Source of the DNA: Planctomycetota bacterium
GTDB taxonomy: Bacteria > Planctomycetota > Planctomycetia > Planctomycetales > Planctomycetaceae
Assembly: GCA_003388505.1 (NCBI GenBank)
Contig: QQVO01000004.1
Location: 62,001 to 126,000, forward strand
Length of the DNA stretch: 64,000 nucleotides
Direction: 5' to 3'
The position numbers were made by a program, and so were the translations under genes. Below are positions 54,070-62,929 of the stretch, one piece after another (the stretch's first letter is position 1; every line of letters begins with the position of its first letter). The notes under the pieces are model-generated. The model saw only the letters and a program-made list of their open reading frames with translations. It was not told the DNA's origin and did no database searches.

Positions 54070-56652
54070 CTACGGCAAACCGTTCAGTTTCCGCAGCACC
54101 CACTCCGTTCCGAGCACTCCACAAAATAAGAGCAACGTCAACCAGTGGTCCCAGAGGGAGACTTCCTCTCGAAGGCTCTCGGTCTCGGTGACGTCGTGAA
54201 ACAGGTGCGGCAGTTCGTATACCTGGTGGGGAAAGAAGAGGCGGCCTCCCGTGGCATCGGAAATCTGCTGCAGCAGGTTTCGATTAGCGGAAAGCTCACT
54301 CAGTTCGGATGTCACGCGTTCGGTGACCGTGAGTTCGGTTGAAATTTCCTGTCCGCCGAAATCCGCGTTCTCGACGATCAGCCGCACGCGATACTCCCCT
54401 CCAGGCAATCCCGACGCGCGACCTTCGTGCACGAGCGGGCGGGTTTCCACCGGTGTGAGATCGACGGCCATGACCGGAATCTGGTCGGGGTCGTCGATCC
54501 GGGTCACCTCGGCGCGGGCGGTCAGATCGGGAAATCGACGCAGAAACTGTTCGGTCCAGCGCGCGCGAAACAGGGCGTCTTCTCCATCCTCGACGGTCGG
54601 CCGCTCGGGGCCGAAGCGGACGAAATCGTTGCCGACGGTGGCCTTGAATTCGGCCGCCCACCGGGCCAATTGTCCCCAGAACCGGTGGTGGTACTCGTCT
54701 CCCACCCGATGCCGCCATCGCCAGGTGCTGTCGATTCCCATCCACAGCACCTGTCCGGCCCCAAGGTACTGTTGGACGATGACGGCGTTTTCCCTTTCCC
54801 CCTGCAAATCCGGGGCGTCGCCCGGCCTGAGCGCCGTGGCCCAGACGGTGCAGCCCGGTTTGGCGATTCCGCGGAGTCCCCAGGCGTGGCCCGGCAGCGA
54901 CGACCAGATGCGGCGGTTCTCGATCTCGTCCGGATCGAACTGCAGCATCGTCTCGGCCTCTCCGTCCGGCGTAATTTGCAGCCGGAATCCCCGTTCTGTG
55001 GGAGGCCGCTTCTGGTCTTCGCCTGTGAGTTCGATCGCGTTGAGATCCTGCACCGGCAGCAGGCCGTCGAGCACCGGCGAGCGGTAGGCGAGCGGCATGT
55101 GCCTTCGGCCCGGGATGAGCACGAGGGTTCCGCCTTCTTCCCGTACGAAGCGATCCAGGAGTTCCCACCCGAGTTCCGTCAATTGGTGAGACGCCACGTC
55201 GCCGACGATGACCGCATCAAATTCGCCAAACGGAGTCTCCGCAGTCGTAACGACGTCCGCCGGCAATTCGAGAGTGCGAGGGAAGAAGGTATCGGGCAGA
55301 ACTCCCATGTAGGGTTGCCGGAAGACCACCTTGTCCAGATTCACGTGCTCGTCCCGCCGGAGCGCGGCGTCGATGTATCGAAATTCCCAGCGTCCCTCGC
55401 CCTCGATCAACAGCACGTCCGACTCATCGTCCACGACGTGAAATGAAAACGTGCGGCGATTGTTGTCGTCTCGGGTCTCATCTTCCTGAACGTCGGTGTC
55501 GACCACGTATCTCCGGCGGCCCAGTTCATCCGCTTCGATCGGAAATTCGACCGTCGCCGTCGGACCTCCGGGCGTCACGGTTTCGGTAAGCACTGCCTCG
55601 GGGGCGTCTCCTTGTTCGGTCTGGTTTGCTGGTTCCGCTTGGTCTGCTTCAAGTTCCCGAAGTGAGACGGTCAGCGGTTCCCCCTCGAAGCCCGCCGTCC
55701 GGAGCGATACTTTCACGACAATCTGGTCGTCCTGATAGACGGTGGTTGGCGCGTCGATTCCCGCGATTGCAAGATCTTTCGGTTTCTCCTCCGACCCGAT
55801 CAAGACGGTGTGCACCGGGACGCCGCTTCCACGCAGGCGAGACAATAATTGCTGTTGCTGTGGATTCGCATTATCGCGTCCGTCGGTGAAGAGGACGATG
55901 CCGGCGAGGGGCGCGTCCGCGTTTCCTGTCAGGCTCGCGTTCGCCGGCTGGGTCAGGTCCGAGGAATCGGCACGCAGGCTCTCCGGCGGGGCGGAGATCA
56001 AGTCGGGCAGCGCTGCCGGTTCCGTGCGGGCCGTTTCGCCGGCGAATACGGACAGCTCCAGCAGGGCGAGATCGTCAATCTGCTCAATCAGGGGGGACTC
56101 CCCTCCGGTCAACAGCCGCTCAACGACCTGAGTTCGGGGAAGCTGTTCGACCTCGCGAAAAACGCCTTCGAGGTTCTCCCGGCGCGCCGCAGCGAGTTGC
56201 CGGGCGCGCTGCGGGTCCTGTGCTTCCGCCGGTGAGACCCATTCGGGTTCCTCGCCGTTCTCGAACGCCTCGACCCAGCGGTCCAGACGCTCCGAGGTTT
56301 CCTCGCTGCCGATCATTCCAAGCGCGCGGGCCAGGCGAAGTTTCTCCGCGGAAGACGCATGGCGGTCCGCGGTTTCCATGCTTTGGGAGACGTCCACGGC
56401 GACGACGACGCGCCCCGTCTTCTCGCGGTCAACGGACCAGATGAAAACCGGCTCCAGCAGCGCGGCGAAGACAATAAGCACGGCCAGCACGCGGAGGGTC
56501 AGCAGCAGATAGCCAAGCGGGCGAGGCACGAGCCGCCGCTCGTACCGGTAGAGCAAGGCCACGCAGAGTACGCCCAGCGCAACGACGAGCAGCAGAAACA
56601 GGAACCAGCCTGTCCCCTGGGCGCCGTGCAGCACAAAGTCGCGTTGGAACAT
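54070..56652 (-). CDS. Large membrane protein with VWA-type domain and glutamine-amidotransferase-like fold
   Basis: The 860-residue protein begins with two N-terminal TM helices (WFLFLLLVVALGVLCVALLY and LLTLRVLAVLIVFAALL). A VWA MIDAS sequence follows (VVVAVDVSQSME, later GIVLFTDGRDNANPQQQQLL), then beta-sandwich regions (~300-430). A central class-I-glutaminase-like region includes DVLLIEGEGRWEFRYIDAAL, FDAVIVGDVASHQLTELGW and GGTLVLIPGRRHMPL. A C-terminal TM helix (WLTLLLFCGVLGTEWVLRKL) closes it. This layout is typical of planctomycete and Bacteroidetes BatA/BatB-related proteins next to MoxR ATPases; here no ATPase is adjacent. Function likely envelope stress or assembly, inferred. Confidence 0.8.
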   Translation of the reverse strand: MFQRDFVLHGAQGTGWFLFLLLVVALGVLCVALLYRYERRLVPRPLGYLLLTLRVLAVLIVFAALLEPVFIWSVDREKTGRVVVAVDVSQSMETADRHASSAEKLRLARALGMIGSEETSERLDRWVEAFENGEEPEWVSPAEAQDPQRARQLAAARRENLEGVFREVEQLPRTQVVERLLTGGESPLIEQIDDLALLELSVFAGETARTEPAALPDLISAPPESLRADSSDLTQPANASLTGNADAPLAGIVLFTDGRDNANPQQQQLLSRLRGSGVPVHTVLIGSEEKPKDLAIAGIDAPTTVYQDDQIVVKVSLRTAGFEGEPLTVSLRELEADQAEPANQTEQGDAPEAVLTETVTPGGPTATVEFPIEADELGRRRYVVDTDVQEDETRDDNNRRTFSFHVVDDESDVLLIEGEGRWEFRYIDAALRRDEHVNLDKVVFRQPYMGVLPDTFFPRTLELPADVVTTAETPFGEFDAVIVGDVASHQLTELGWELLDRFVREEGGTLVLIPGRRHMPLAYRSPVLDGLLPVQDLNAIELTGEDQKRPPTERGFRLQITPDGEAETMLQFDPDEIENRRIWSSLPGHAWGLRGIAKPGCTVWATALRPGDAPDLQGERENAVIVQQYLGAGQVLWMGIDSTWRWRHRVGDEYHHRFWGQLARWAAEFKATVGNDFVRFGPERPTVEDGEDALFRARWTEQFLRRFPDLTARAEVTRIDDPDQIPVMAVDLTPVETRPLVHEGRASGLPGGEYRVRLIVENADFGGQEISTELTVTERVTSELSELSANRNLLQQISDATGGRLFFPHQVYELPHLFHDVTETESLREEVSLWDHWLTLLLFCGVLGTEWVLRKLNGLP

Positions 56653-56752
56653 GCGCGGTGAAAGCGTCGGTCCGTTCGAGCCACTTGGTTCTCAAGTATA
56701 CGGATCGACCGAGCCGGACCCCAAGGGGTGACGTCCCGGTTCAGCACCCGCC

Positions 56753-56853
56753 CAGAGCAAATCGCTCTGCTATGTGTCCGCGCCGAGCGGTTTTCGGACT
56801 GTCGAACCCGAGATTCCGCGAGTCGGATCGTCGACGTTCGTTCGCAAAGCGCT
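56753..56853. repeat. 101-bp dispersed repeat, copy 3
   Basis: It aligns without gaps to copies 1 and 2 with about 21 differences. The 5' palindrome is kept, with the outermost pair changed from T-A to C-G, a compensatory change. The 3' end (GCAAAGCGCT) runs directly into CTA, which is the TAG stop codon of the minus-strand CLC gene. Confidence 0.82.
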
Positions 56854-58740
56854 CTACCGCGAGGGGACTGACGTGCGCTCGTCCGCCCGCTGGTGCGAAT
56901 CGGCCTCCTGCTGAAACGCCATCAGGCGGCGATTGTACGATGCGATCACCTCCTTGTGCCGCAGGGTTCCCAAGAGACGCGATGGATCTTCGGCGTCGAC
57001 GACCGGCAGTTCATCAATGGCGACGGTTGTAAAGGCCCGCAACGCTGTGTTGAGATCGTCCTCCGGCGTCACCGAGACCACGTTGGACGTCATCACATCA
57101 CGCGCCACTGCCAACTTCCAGATCGTTTCGTCATAGAGATATCCACGGACGTCGTCGCCGGAGAAGATGCCGATCATCCGGCCCCGCTCGTCAACGACGG
57201 GGAAATAGTGCTGCTGCGTTTCCGCGAGGATATGTACGATGCCTTCCAGCGGCGTTGCCTCCGGGACGCGAGTCACCGCGCGGCTCTGGTCGTAGACGTC
57301 TCCCACGCGCATGCCCTCCAGCACGTCGACGAGAAAGTCTCCGCGATGAGCGGGCGATTCCAGCCGGCTGGGAACCTGTTGCGAGTAGAGTTGTGCGCGG
57401 CGCCCCATCACAAAGCAGAGTGTGGAGACCCACATCGTTGGCAAAAGCAGCCCGTAACCGCCGGTCATCTCCGAGACCATGATAATCGTCGAGAAGGGCG
57501 CGTTCGCGCATCCGGAAAAGAACCCCGCCATGCCGACGATTCCGAACGCTTCCGGATGCGTCACCACGTCCGGCCAGAGTGAGTGGAAGAACAGGCCGAC
57601 GGCGGAGCCAACGCATCCTCCGATGACCATCGACGGACCGAACACGCCGCCGGAACCGCCCGAACCGATGGTGAGCGACGTTGTAACGATCTTCGCCAGC
57701 GCGACGGTCAACAGCAACGGGACGCCGAGTTGTCCGGCGTGAATCAACGCCTCCTGGAGCGTTCCGTATCCCGTCGACAGGACGGCCAGCACGCGACGGT
57801 CGGAGTCGAAGAGGTAGAACAGCCAGACGGCGACGAGTCCGGTGAGTCCGGCGCCAATGGCGGGTCGCACGGCCGGAGGCACGGGCAATTTCTTGAACAG
57901 CGTGTGCACGCCGTAGAAGAGCTTGACGTACAGGATGCCGACGACGACGAGCACGAGCGCCAACGCCGCGTAGGGAAAGAGTTCCAGCGGCGTGACGATT
58001 CCCAGCGTGCTCAGTTCTTCTCCAAAGAGGGGGGCGAAGCGGACCGATTCCGGAAGGAACAGGCAGTAAACGCTGTAGCCGATGATCGACGATGAGGCGG
58101 CCGGGATGATGACGTCCGCTTCCAGATCCGCCTCGCTGTACAGAATCTCTGCGGAAAAGAGCGCCCCGGCGAGCGGCGCGCGGAAGATGGCGCCCACGCC
58201 GGCCCCGACACCGGCGGCCAGCAGGATTCGCCGGTCCCGCACCGGCAGTTTCAGGATCGTCGCCAGATACGATCCGAACGCGCCGCCGATTTGTGCGATC
58301 GGCCCTTCCCGGCCGCCCGAACCACCGGTTCCCAGTGTAATCGCCGAAGCCAGCATCTTGATGATCGGTATTCTGCCCCGGATCGCGCCGCGTTTGTTGT
58401 GGTAGGCGTCAATTGCGGCGTCGGTTCCGTGGCCTTCCGCCTCGGGAGCGAGTGTGAAAACAAGCAGTCCCGATGCAAGACCGCCGGCCACAAGCACGAG
58501 TACGATTCTCCATGGACTCAGTTCGCCCGCCGCGTGCTCGTACACGGAATGCTCGCCCGCGGCGTCGCCCGGGGAATACCCGGCGAACGCGACAAGCGTA
58601 TATTCCACAACGGTCTGCCCGATGAGCTGAAAGACAATCGCCCCGAGACCGGCAATGATCCCGACCAGGATCGAAAGCAGCACCCACTTCCCGGACGCCC
58701 TCCAGTCCAGAAAGTCCATCAACTTCTCAACGAACGACAC
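56854..58740 (-). CDS. CLC-type chloride channel/antiporter with C-terminal CBS pair
   Basis: The 628-residue protein carries the CLC signatures GSGGREGPIAQIGGAFGSYL (gating Glu in GREGP) and GSGGSGGVFGPSMVIGG. The first selectivity motif, GSGIP in E. coli ClcA, reads EAEGHGTDAAI here, a variant known from a bacterial CLC subclass. Residues ~470-610 hold two CBS domains (VARDVMTSNVVSVTPEDDLN and DELPVVDAEDPSRLLGTLRH), which often bind adenine nucleotides. It should move Cl- or another anion across the inner membrane. The TAG stop abuts copy 3 of the 101-bp repeat. Confidence 0.92.
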   Translation of the reverse strand: MSFVEKLMDFLDWRASGKWVLLSILVGIIAGLGAIVFQLIGQTVVEYTLVAFAGYSPGDAAGEHSVYEHAAGELSPWRIVLVLVAGGLASGLLVFTLAPEAEGHGTDAAIDAYHNKRGAIRGRIPIIKMLASAITLGTGGSGGREGPIAQIGGAFGSYLATILKLPVRDRRILLAAGVGAGVGAIFRAPLAGALFSAEILYSEADLEADVIIPAASSSIIGYSVYCLFLPESVRFAPLFGEELSTLGIVTPLELFPYAALALVLVVVGILYVKLFYGVHTLFKKLPVPPAVRPAIGAGLTGLVAVWLFYLFDSDRRVLAVLSTGYGTLQEALIHAGQLGVPLLLTVALAKIVTTSLTIGSGGSGGVFGPSMVIGGCVGSAVGLFFHSLWPDVVTHPEAFGIVGMAGFFSGCANAPFSTIIMVSEMTGGYGLLLPTMWVSTLCFVMGRRAQLYSQQVPSRLESPAHRGDFLVDVLEGMRVGDVYDQSRAVTRVPEATPLEGIVHILAETQQHYFPVVDERGRMIGIFSGDDVRGYLYDETIWKLAVARDVMTSNVVSVTPEDDLNTALRAFTTVAIDELPVVDAEDPSRLLGTLRHKEVIASYNRRLMAFQQEADSHQRADERTSVPSR

Positions 58741-58896
58741 GGACGATTCCTGAGATCAGAGTCTTTCGGCTGAAGATGAGCGCGATTTGCGCGCATGTTT
58801 CGTTTCGGTCATTGGATTCTGTTTGGCTGCGGCAAACCAGCCACGCTGGACGACGGCATGACGGAGTCGATGAGTCGGAGAACCGGCTCCCCTCCG

Positions 58897-60426
58897 TCAG
58901 AGACCGTAGAGCGGATCGATCTTGTTGTGCAGGTAATTCAGAAGAGGAGCCGCAGAGAGCGGTTTTCCGGTGACGATTTCCACGAGCCGGTCGGCTCGGT
59001 ATTGCAAACCCCGTTGATGAATCTTCTCATTCAGCCACGACTTCAGCGGCGCGAACTCCCCTTTTCTGAACATCTCCGGCAGGTCGCCGAGGTCGGCTTC
59101 CGCCTGTTCGAAGAACTGAGCGGCGTACAGGTTGCCCAGGGCGTAGGTCGGGAAGTATCCGATCAGTCCCGCGCTCCAGTGGATGTCCTGCAGGCATCCC
59201 AAGGCGTCGTCCGGAGGCGTCATGCCGAAGTAGTTCTGAAACGTCTCGTTCCAGACACCGGGCAGATCGGCCGGCGAGAGGTCGCCGGAGACGATCGCCT
59301 GTTCCAACTCGAACCGGAGCATGATGTGCAGGTTGTAGGTGACTTCGTCGGCCTCGACTCGAATCCAGGAAGGCCGGACGTCATTGACGGCGGCGTAGAA
59401 GTCGTTGATTGAGACGTCGCTCAATGCCTCCGGGAAAGCGCTTTGAGCCGGCTTGTAGAAATGTTCCCAGAACGCCCGGCTGCGGCCGACCAGGTTCTCC
59501 CACATCCGAGATTGCGACTCGTGGATTCCCAGCGACGCCGAGTGACCGAGCGCCGTTCCGAAATGTTCCGCCGGCAGACCCTGCTCATAGATGCCGTGAC
59601 CGGCTTCGTGGAGAGTCCCGAAGAACGCTCCCGGAAAATGGTGCTCGTCGTAGCGGGTCGTGATCCGGCAGTCTCCCGGCCCGATGCCGCTGCAGAAGGG
59701 ATGGGCGGCGACGTCGAGCCGGCCTGCGTCGAAATCGAAGCCGATGGCGCGGGCGGCGGAGATTGAAAACTGGCGTTGAACGTCGACGGGGTACGAGCGG
59801 GTGAGGATGCTGATATCAGGCTGTTTGTCGGAATCGCGAATGGCCGACACCAACTCGACCAGCGCGTCGCGCAGCGGGCCGAAGACCGACTGCACCTGCT
59901 CCGTTGTCGCCCCCGGCTCGTAGTCGTCGAGCAGGGCGTCGTACTTCACACCGGTCTCGCTCCCGATCGCGTCGGCCTCTTCTCGCTTGAGCGCAACGAC
60001 CTTCTCCAGCCACGGCAGGAATTGGGCAAAATCCTTCGCTTTGCGGGCCTCGATCCAGGCTTGCTGGGAGAGCGTCTCGGTTCGGGACAGTTCCTCGACC
60101 AGTCGCCGCGGCAACTTGACGGCCCTGTCGTATTGGCGTCTCGCCTCGCGAACGACGGCCGCCTGCGGCGACTCCTCGCCGCCAATGTCCTCCGGGTTGC
60201 GGAGGTCGGACAGCATGTCACCGAGTTCGGGAGCGGTCGATTTCTCGTGCACCAATCCGGAGAGCAGCGCCACCTGTTCGGCCCGATGTCCGGCGCCCTT
60301 TTTGGGCAGATTCGTCTGCTCGTCCCAACCGAGCAGGTGCCCACACGACCCCAGCAGAGCTGTTTCACGGAGCCGGGCGACGAGTTGGTTGTAGCGCTCT
60401 TCGATGTCGGGCATTCGAGGATCCAT
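58897..60426 (-). CDS. Carboxypeptidase Taq, M32 metallopeptidase family
   Basis: The 509-residue protein contains the M32 zinc motif in GTLHEAGHGIYEQGLPAEHF (HExxH form HEAGH) and other family blocks: LLGWDEQTNLPKKGAGHRAE, HPFCSGIGPGDCRITTRYDE, IHESQSRMWENLVGRSRAFW and ALGCLQDIHWSAGLIGYFPT, then YALGNLYAAQF. These enzymes remove C-terminal residues from peptides in the cytoplasm. The start is near the family norm at MDPRMPDIEERY (60426 or 60414); the longer open frame to 60627 would extend through the divergent gene's promoter. Confidence 0.92.
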   Translation of the reverse strand: MDPRMPDIEERYNQLVARLRETALLGSCGHLLGWDEQTNLPKKGAGHRAEQVALLSGLVHEKSTAPELGDMLSDLRNPEDIGGEESPQAAVVREARRQYDRAVKLPRRLVEELSRTETLSQQAWIEARKAKDFAQFLPWLEKVVALKREEADAIGSETGVKYDALLDDYEPGATTEQVQSVFGPLRDALVELVSAIRDSDKQPDISILTRSYPVDVQRQFSISAARAIGFDFDAGRLDVAAHPFCSGIGPGDCRITTRYDEHHFPGAFFGTLHEAGHGIYEQGLPAEHFGTALGHSASLGIHESQSRMWENLVGRSRAFWEHFYKPAQSAFPEALSDVSINDFYAAVNDVRPSWIRVEADEVTYNLHIMLRFELEQAIVSGDLSPADLPGVWNETFQNYFGMTPPDDALGCLQDIHWSAGLIGYFPTYALGNLYAAQFFEQAEADLGDLPEMFRKGEFAPLKSWLNEKIHQRGLQYRADRLVEIVTGKPLSAAPLLNYLHNKIDPLYGL

Positions 60427-60626
60427 CCGGACGGGGGTGAGATTCACAAGGGGCAGCGGCAGATGCGATTGTATTGACCGATCCCATGCGAACAAGCGCT
60501 CGCCGTAACCCGCTGCGTCGGTACTGCTCGGCCGGCGCAACGGGTTGCCTTCCCGCCGTCGCGAAACGATGATCCCGCTTTCGATTTCCGCAGACCGCTC
60601 CAGAACATGTGACACAGGTTTTTTCA

Positions 60627-60914
60627 ATGGCTCAGCGCGAGTACTCCAACTACCAGAAGAAGGTGATCGGCCGTTACTACGACAATCGCGATCAGATCGA
60701 CGAGCAGCGCCTCTCGGAACTCGTCACGAATCTGTACCTGGCGACAACGGAGAAGCAGAAGGATCGCCTGTGGAAATCGGCGGAAGAGACAATGACGCGG
60801 CTGAAGGTTCCGCCGACGCGCGTCGAACACGTCATCGCCCGCCGCGAACCGGAGATTCTCGCCGAGGTCGTCAAAGACATTCAGTCGGGCGCCATCAAGG
60901 TGGGGCGGAAATAG
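60627..60914 (+). CDS. Conserved 95-residue hypothetical protein
   Basis: The protein starts MAQREYSNYQKKVIGRYYDN and contains RLSELVTNLYLATTEKQKDR, then LWKSAEETMTRLKVPPTRVE and a basic tail GAIKVGRK. It is all-helical and soluble-looking. I recall near-identical proteins in many planctomycetes, always unnamed. It starts ~200 bp upstream of, and divergent to, the M32 gene. Strong conservation suggests a core cellular role; no function can be assigned. Confidence 0.8.
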   Translation: MAQREYSNYQKKVIGRYYDNRDQIDEQRLSELVTNLYLATTEKQKDRLWKSAEETMTRLKVPPTRVEHVIARREPEILAEVVKDIQSGAIKVGRK

Positions 60915-60969
60915 TGCCCGGCACTGTGGTACCGCAAGGTCTCTTTGGATGACGGGCGTGAACAAGGTA

Positions 60970-60997
60970 AGTGCCACGGCCTTCCAAGGCCGGTGCG
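60970..60997. repeat. Short palindrome related to the GTGCCAC repeat family
   Basis: GTGCCACGGCCTT is followed by CC and AAGGCCGGTGC, a near-perfect hairpin (one extra G in the right arm). It shares the GTGCCAC start with the REPIN-like element at 16660-16735 but has a different stem. It lies between the 95-residue protein gene and the MFS gene. Confidence 0.4.
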
Positions 60998-61092
60998 CAG
61001 CCGATCCGGCCGGCAAACTGTGGGAAGAGTTACGCTGGCACATCGCAGCGGGCGTCCGTCGGCTGACCCCGTCTCACACGGGATGTTGACGG

Positions 61093-62445
61093 TCAACGCA
61101 GCTTGGAATGGCGCGTCGGGCGCGACGCATCAGTGCACTGCGATAATGCGCGGGCCGGCTTCACCGGACTCGGCGGGTCCGATCTTACAGTCACACGCTC
61201 GCTCTGCTCCGTGTGCCGGTCATCCGCCGCAGCGTTCCAGTTCGCCTCCGGATCCGGGACGCGAAAGGTGAGTCCCGCGTAGACGAGAGTCGTGGCGAAC
61301 ATGCAACCGGCCGAGATGAGGAAGACCGGCGAGAAACCACTGCGCTCGATGATGCCGCCGAGAATCGGCGCCGAGACCATAATCCCCAGATCGACGAAGC
61401 CCAGCGTGATGGCAGTCCCCGTCCCGCGAAACGCGGGTGGAAACGCGCCTGATCCCAGGGAGATGACGCACGGAAACAGGAGCGCATGCCCGAATCCGGC
61501 GCACACCGACGGCGGAATCAGCCCCCAGTCGGACTGAACCGGCAACAGCAACAACTGGCCGATTGTATGGCCGGTCAGGCCGAGTAGGATCATCTTGTGC
61601 CGGCCGATGGTCTGGCTCCAACTGCGGCTGAGCAGCCGGAAACAGAACGCGCTGATCGCGTACCCGGTAAAAAACATGCCGATCCCGCTGAGGCCGAGTC
61701 CGGTCGCGTAGCGCGTCAGGAAGACGGTCGAAACCGTGAAACTGAGTCCCATCATCAGCGCGACAAGCACCACCGGCCCGGGCCAGTAGCGAAAGATCAA
61801 CTGATGGATCGGCGGGGCCGGCGTCGGAGACGGGAGTCCGTCGGCCCGCGTCAGCCAGGCGACAATTCCGAGGTAGACGACGCCGAGGGCCGCCGTGATG
61901 CCGAACAGCACCATGAACAGCGTCTGCTGATCGGAAATCGTGCGGAACAGCATGTCGCCCAGATGAGCGCCGGTGATCATCCCGACAAATCCGCTCGATC
62001 CCAGGCTGCCGATGACTTCGGTCCGCCGACTCGCCGGAGCTCGATTCTGAATGTGCAGGATCGAACAGGCGAACATGCTGGCCAGACCGATCATGAAGAG
62101 CACGCGCGCCGCGTAGACTGCGAACCCGAGATCGCGGCAGAAGACGAACAGCGATGTGCCGACGATGAACACCAGCGAACTCGCGATCCACACGCGACGC
62201 ACGCCGAGGCCGTCCAGCGCCTGTCCGAGAAACAGACGGGCCAACAGCGACCCGATCAACCCGGCGCGAACAATTTCCCCGGTGATCGACTCAGTACCAC
62301 CCAGAAACTGCACGAATTCCGCGAATCGGAACGTGAGCGCATTGGCCACCACGAGCAGCAGATTGGCCGTGTAGGCCAGCCAGAAGGCGCGATCGTAGAT
62401 CTGCGGCGACTCCGTATCGGCCGGGACAGTCGGGAGGGTGGTCAT
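61093..62445 (-). CDS. MFS transporter
   Basis: The 450-residue protein has about 12 hydrophobic helices. The N-terminal half has LARLFLGQALDGLGVRRVWI, a variant of the MFS loop 2-3 motif G-x-x-x-D-x-x-G-x-R. A central cytoplasmic loop (TRADGLPSPTPAPPIHQ) and a C-terminal tail rich in charged and Ser residues are present. Substrate is unknown; the AraJ/YfcJ-type sugar or drug efflux subfamilies are possible. It lies alone on the minus strand. Confidence 0.88.
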   Translation of the reverse strand: MTTLPTVPADTESPQIYDRAFWLAYTANLLLVVANALTFRFAEFVQFLGGTESITGEIVRAGLIGSLLARLFLGQALDGLGVRRVWIASSLVFIVGTSLFVFCRDLGFAVYAARVLFMIGLASMFACSILHIQNRAPASRRTEVIGSLGSSGFVGMITGAHLGDMLFRTISDQQTLFMVLFGITAALGVVYLGIVAWLTRADGLPSPTPAPPIHQLIFRYWPGPVVLVALMMGLSFTVSTVFLTRYATGLGLSGIGMFFTGYAISAFCFRLLSRSWSQTIGRHKMILLGLTGHTIGQLLLLPVQSDWGLIPPSVCAGFGHALLFPCVISLGSGAFPPAFRGTGTAITLGFVDLGIMVSAPILGGIIERSGFSPVFLISAGCMFATTLVYAGLTFRVPDPEANWNAAADDRHTEQSERVTVRSDPPSPVKPARALSQCTDASRPTRHSKLR

Positions 62446-62760
62446 TGTGTCGGCAGGTCTGCGCGCACTCCTCTCGGAGTGGCAGTCCCGGTTCCGCCCG
62501 GCCGAGGCCGAGCCGTTGAGTCAGGAGGGAGTTCTGGCAGGATCCGAACGCAGGTGTCCTTACCAATTCGGTCGCAGTCGATTCTAGCAGACGAGCGAGC
62601 CCCCGCCACCTGCGACTTGTCGCGTCGGGACACATTGGACCAGAGCCCACGCGCGACCGGAGGTTCGCCGCGTCCCTTGTCGATTTCGACACAGAGACGC
62701 CAGGTCGCGAGGTCGATGCTGCAAGCTGCGCTGACGCCATCGGACCCGCGTTTCCGCGAT
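62446..62760. other. 315-bp region upstream of the MFS gene, no gene recognised
   Basis: Divergent spacer between the MFS gene (minus) and the SRP RNA promoter (plus). A GAGTGGCAGTCCCGG segment near 62488 and several short GC palindromes are present; nothing coding is convincing. Confidence 0.3.
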
Positions 62761-62789
62761 TTGCAAAGGCGCACGTCATTCGATAGCCT
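62761..62789 (+). promoter_or_regulatory. Promoter of the SRP RNA gene
   Basis: TTGCAA (62761-62766) and TAGCCT (62784-62789) are spaced 17 bp. The predicted start at about 62797 coincides with the 5' edge of the RNA's terminal helix. Confidence 0.55.
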
Positions 62790-62797
62790 GACTCGGC

Positions 62798-62914
62798 GGG
62801 GAGTGAAAGGCTATCTCCCGTGCGGTGAGGCCGTATGAACCGGGTCAGGCGGGAAACCGAGCAGCCCTAAGTACCGTGCTTTCAGGTGTGCGTGGAGATA
62901 GCCTTTCACTCCCT
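62798..62914 (+). ncRNA. ffs: Signal recognition particle RNA, small bacterial (4.5S) type
   Basis: The ~117-nt RNA folds into one long hairpin. The ends (62799-62818 and 62894-62913) form a 20-bp perfect helix. The apex has the SRP domain IV signature: GGGT, CAGG, CGG, tetraloop GAAA, CCG, AGCA, GCCC (62842-62866). This is the symmetric internal loop bound by Ffh, with a GNRA tetraloop. It is the RNA partner of Ffh/FtsY in co-translational protein targeting. A 17-bp-spaced promoter fits the 5' end. No clear terminator follows. Confidence 0.9.
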
Positions 62915-62929
62915 TCGCCGTGCGCGGAG

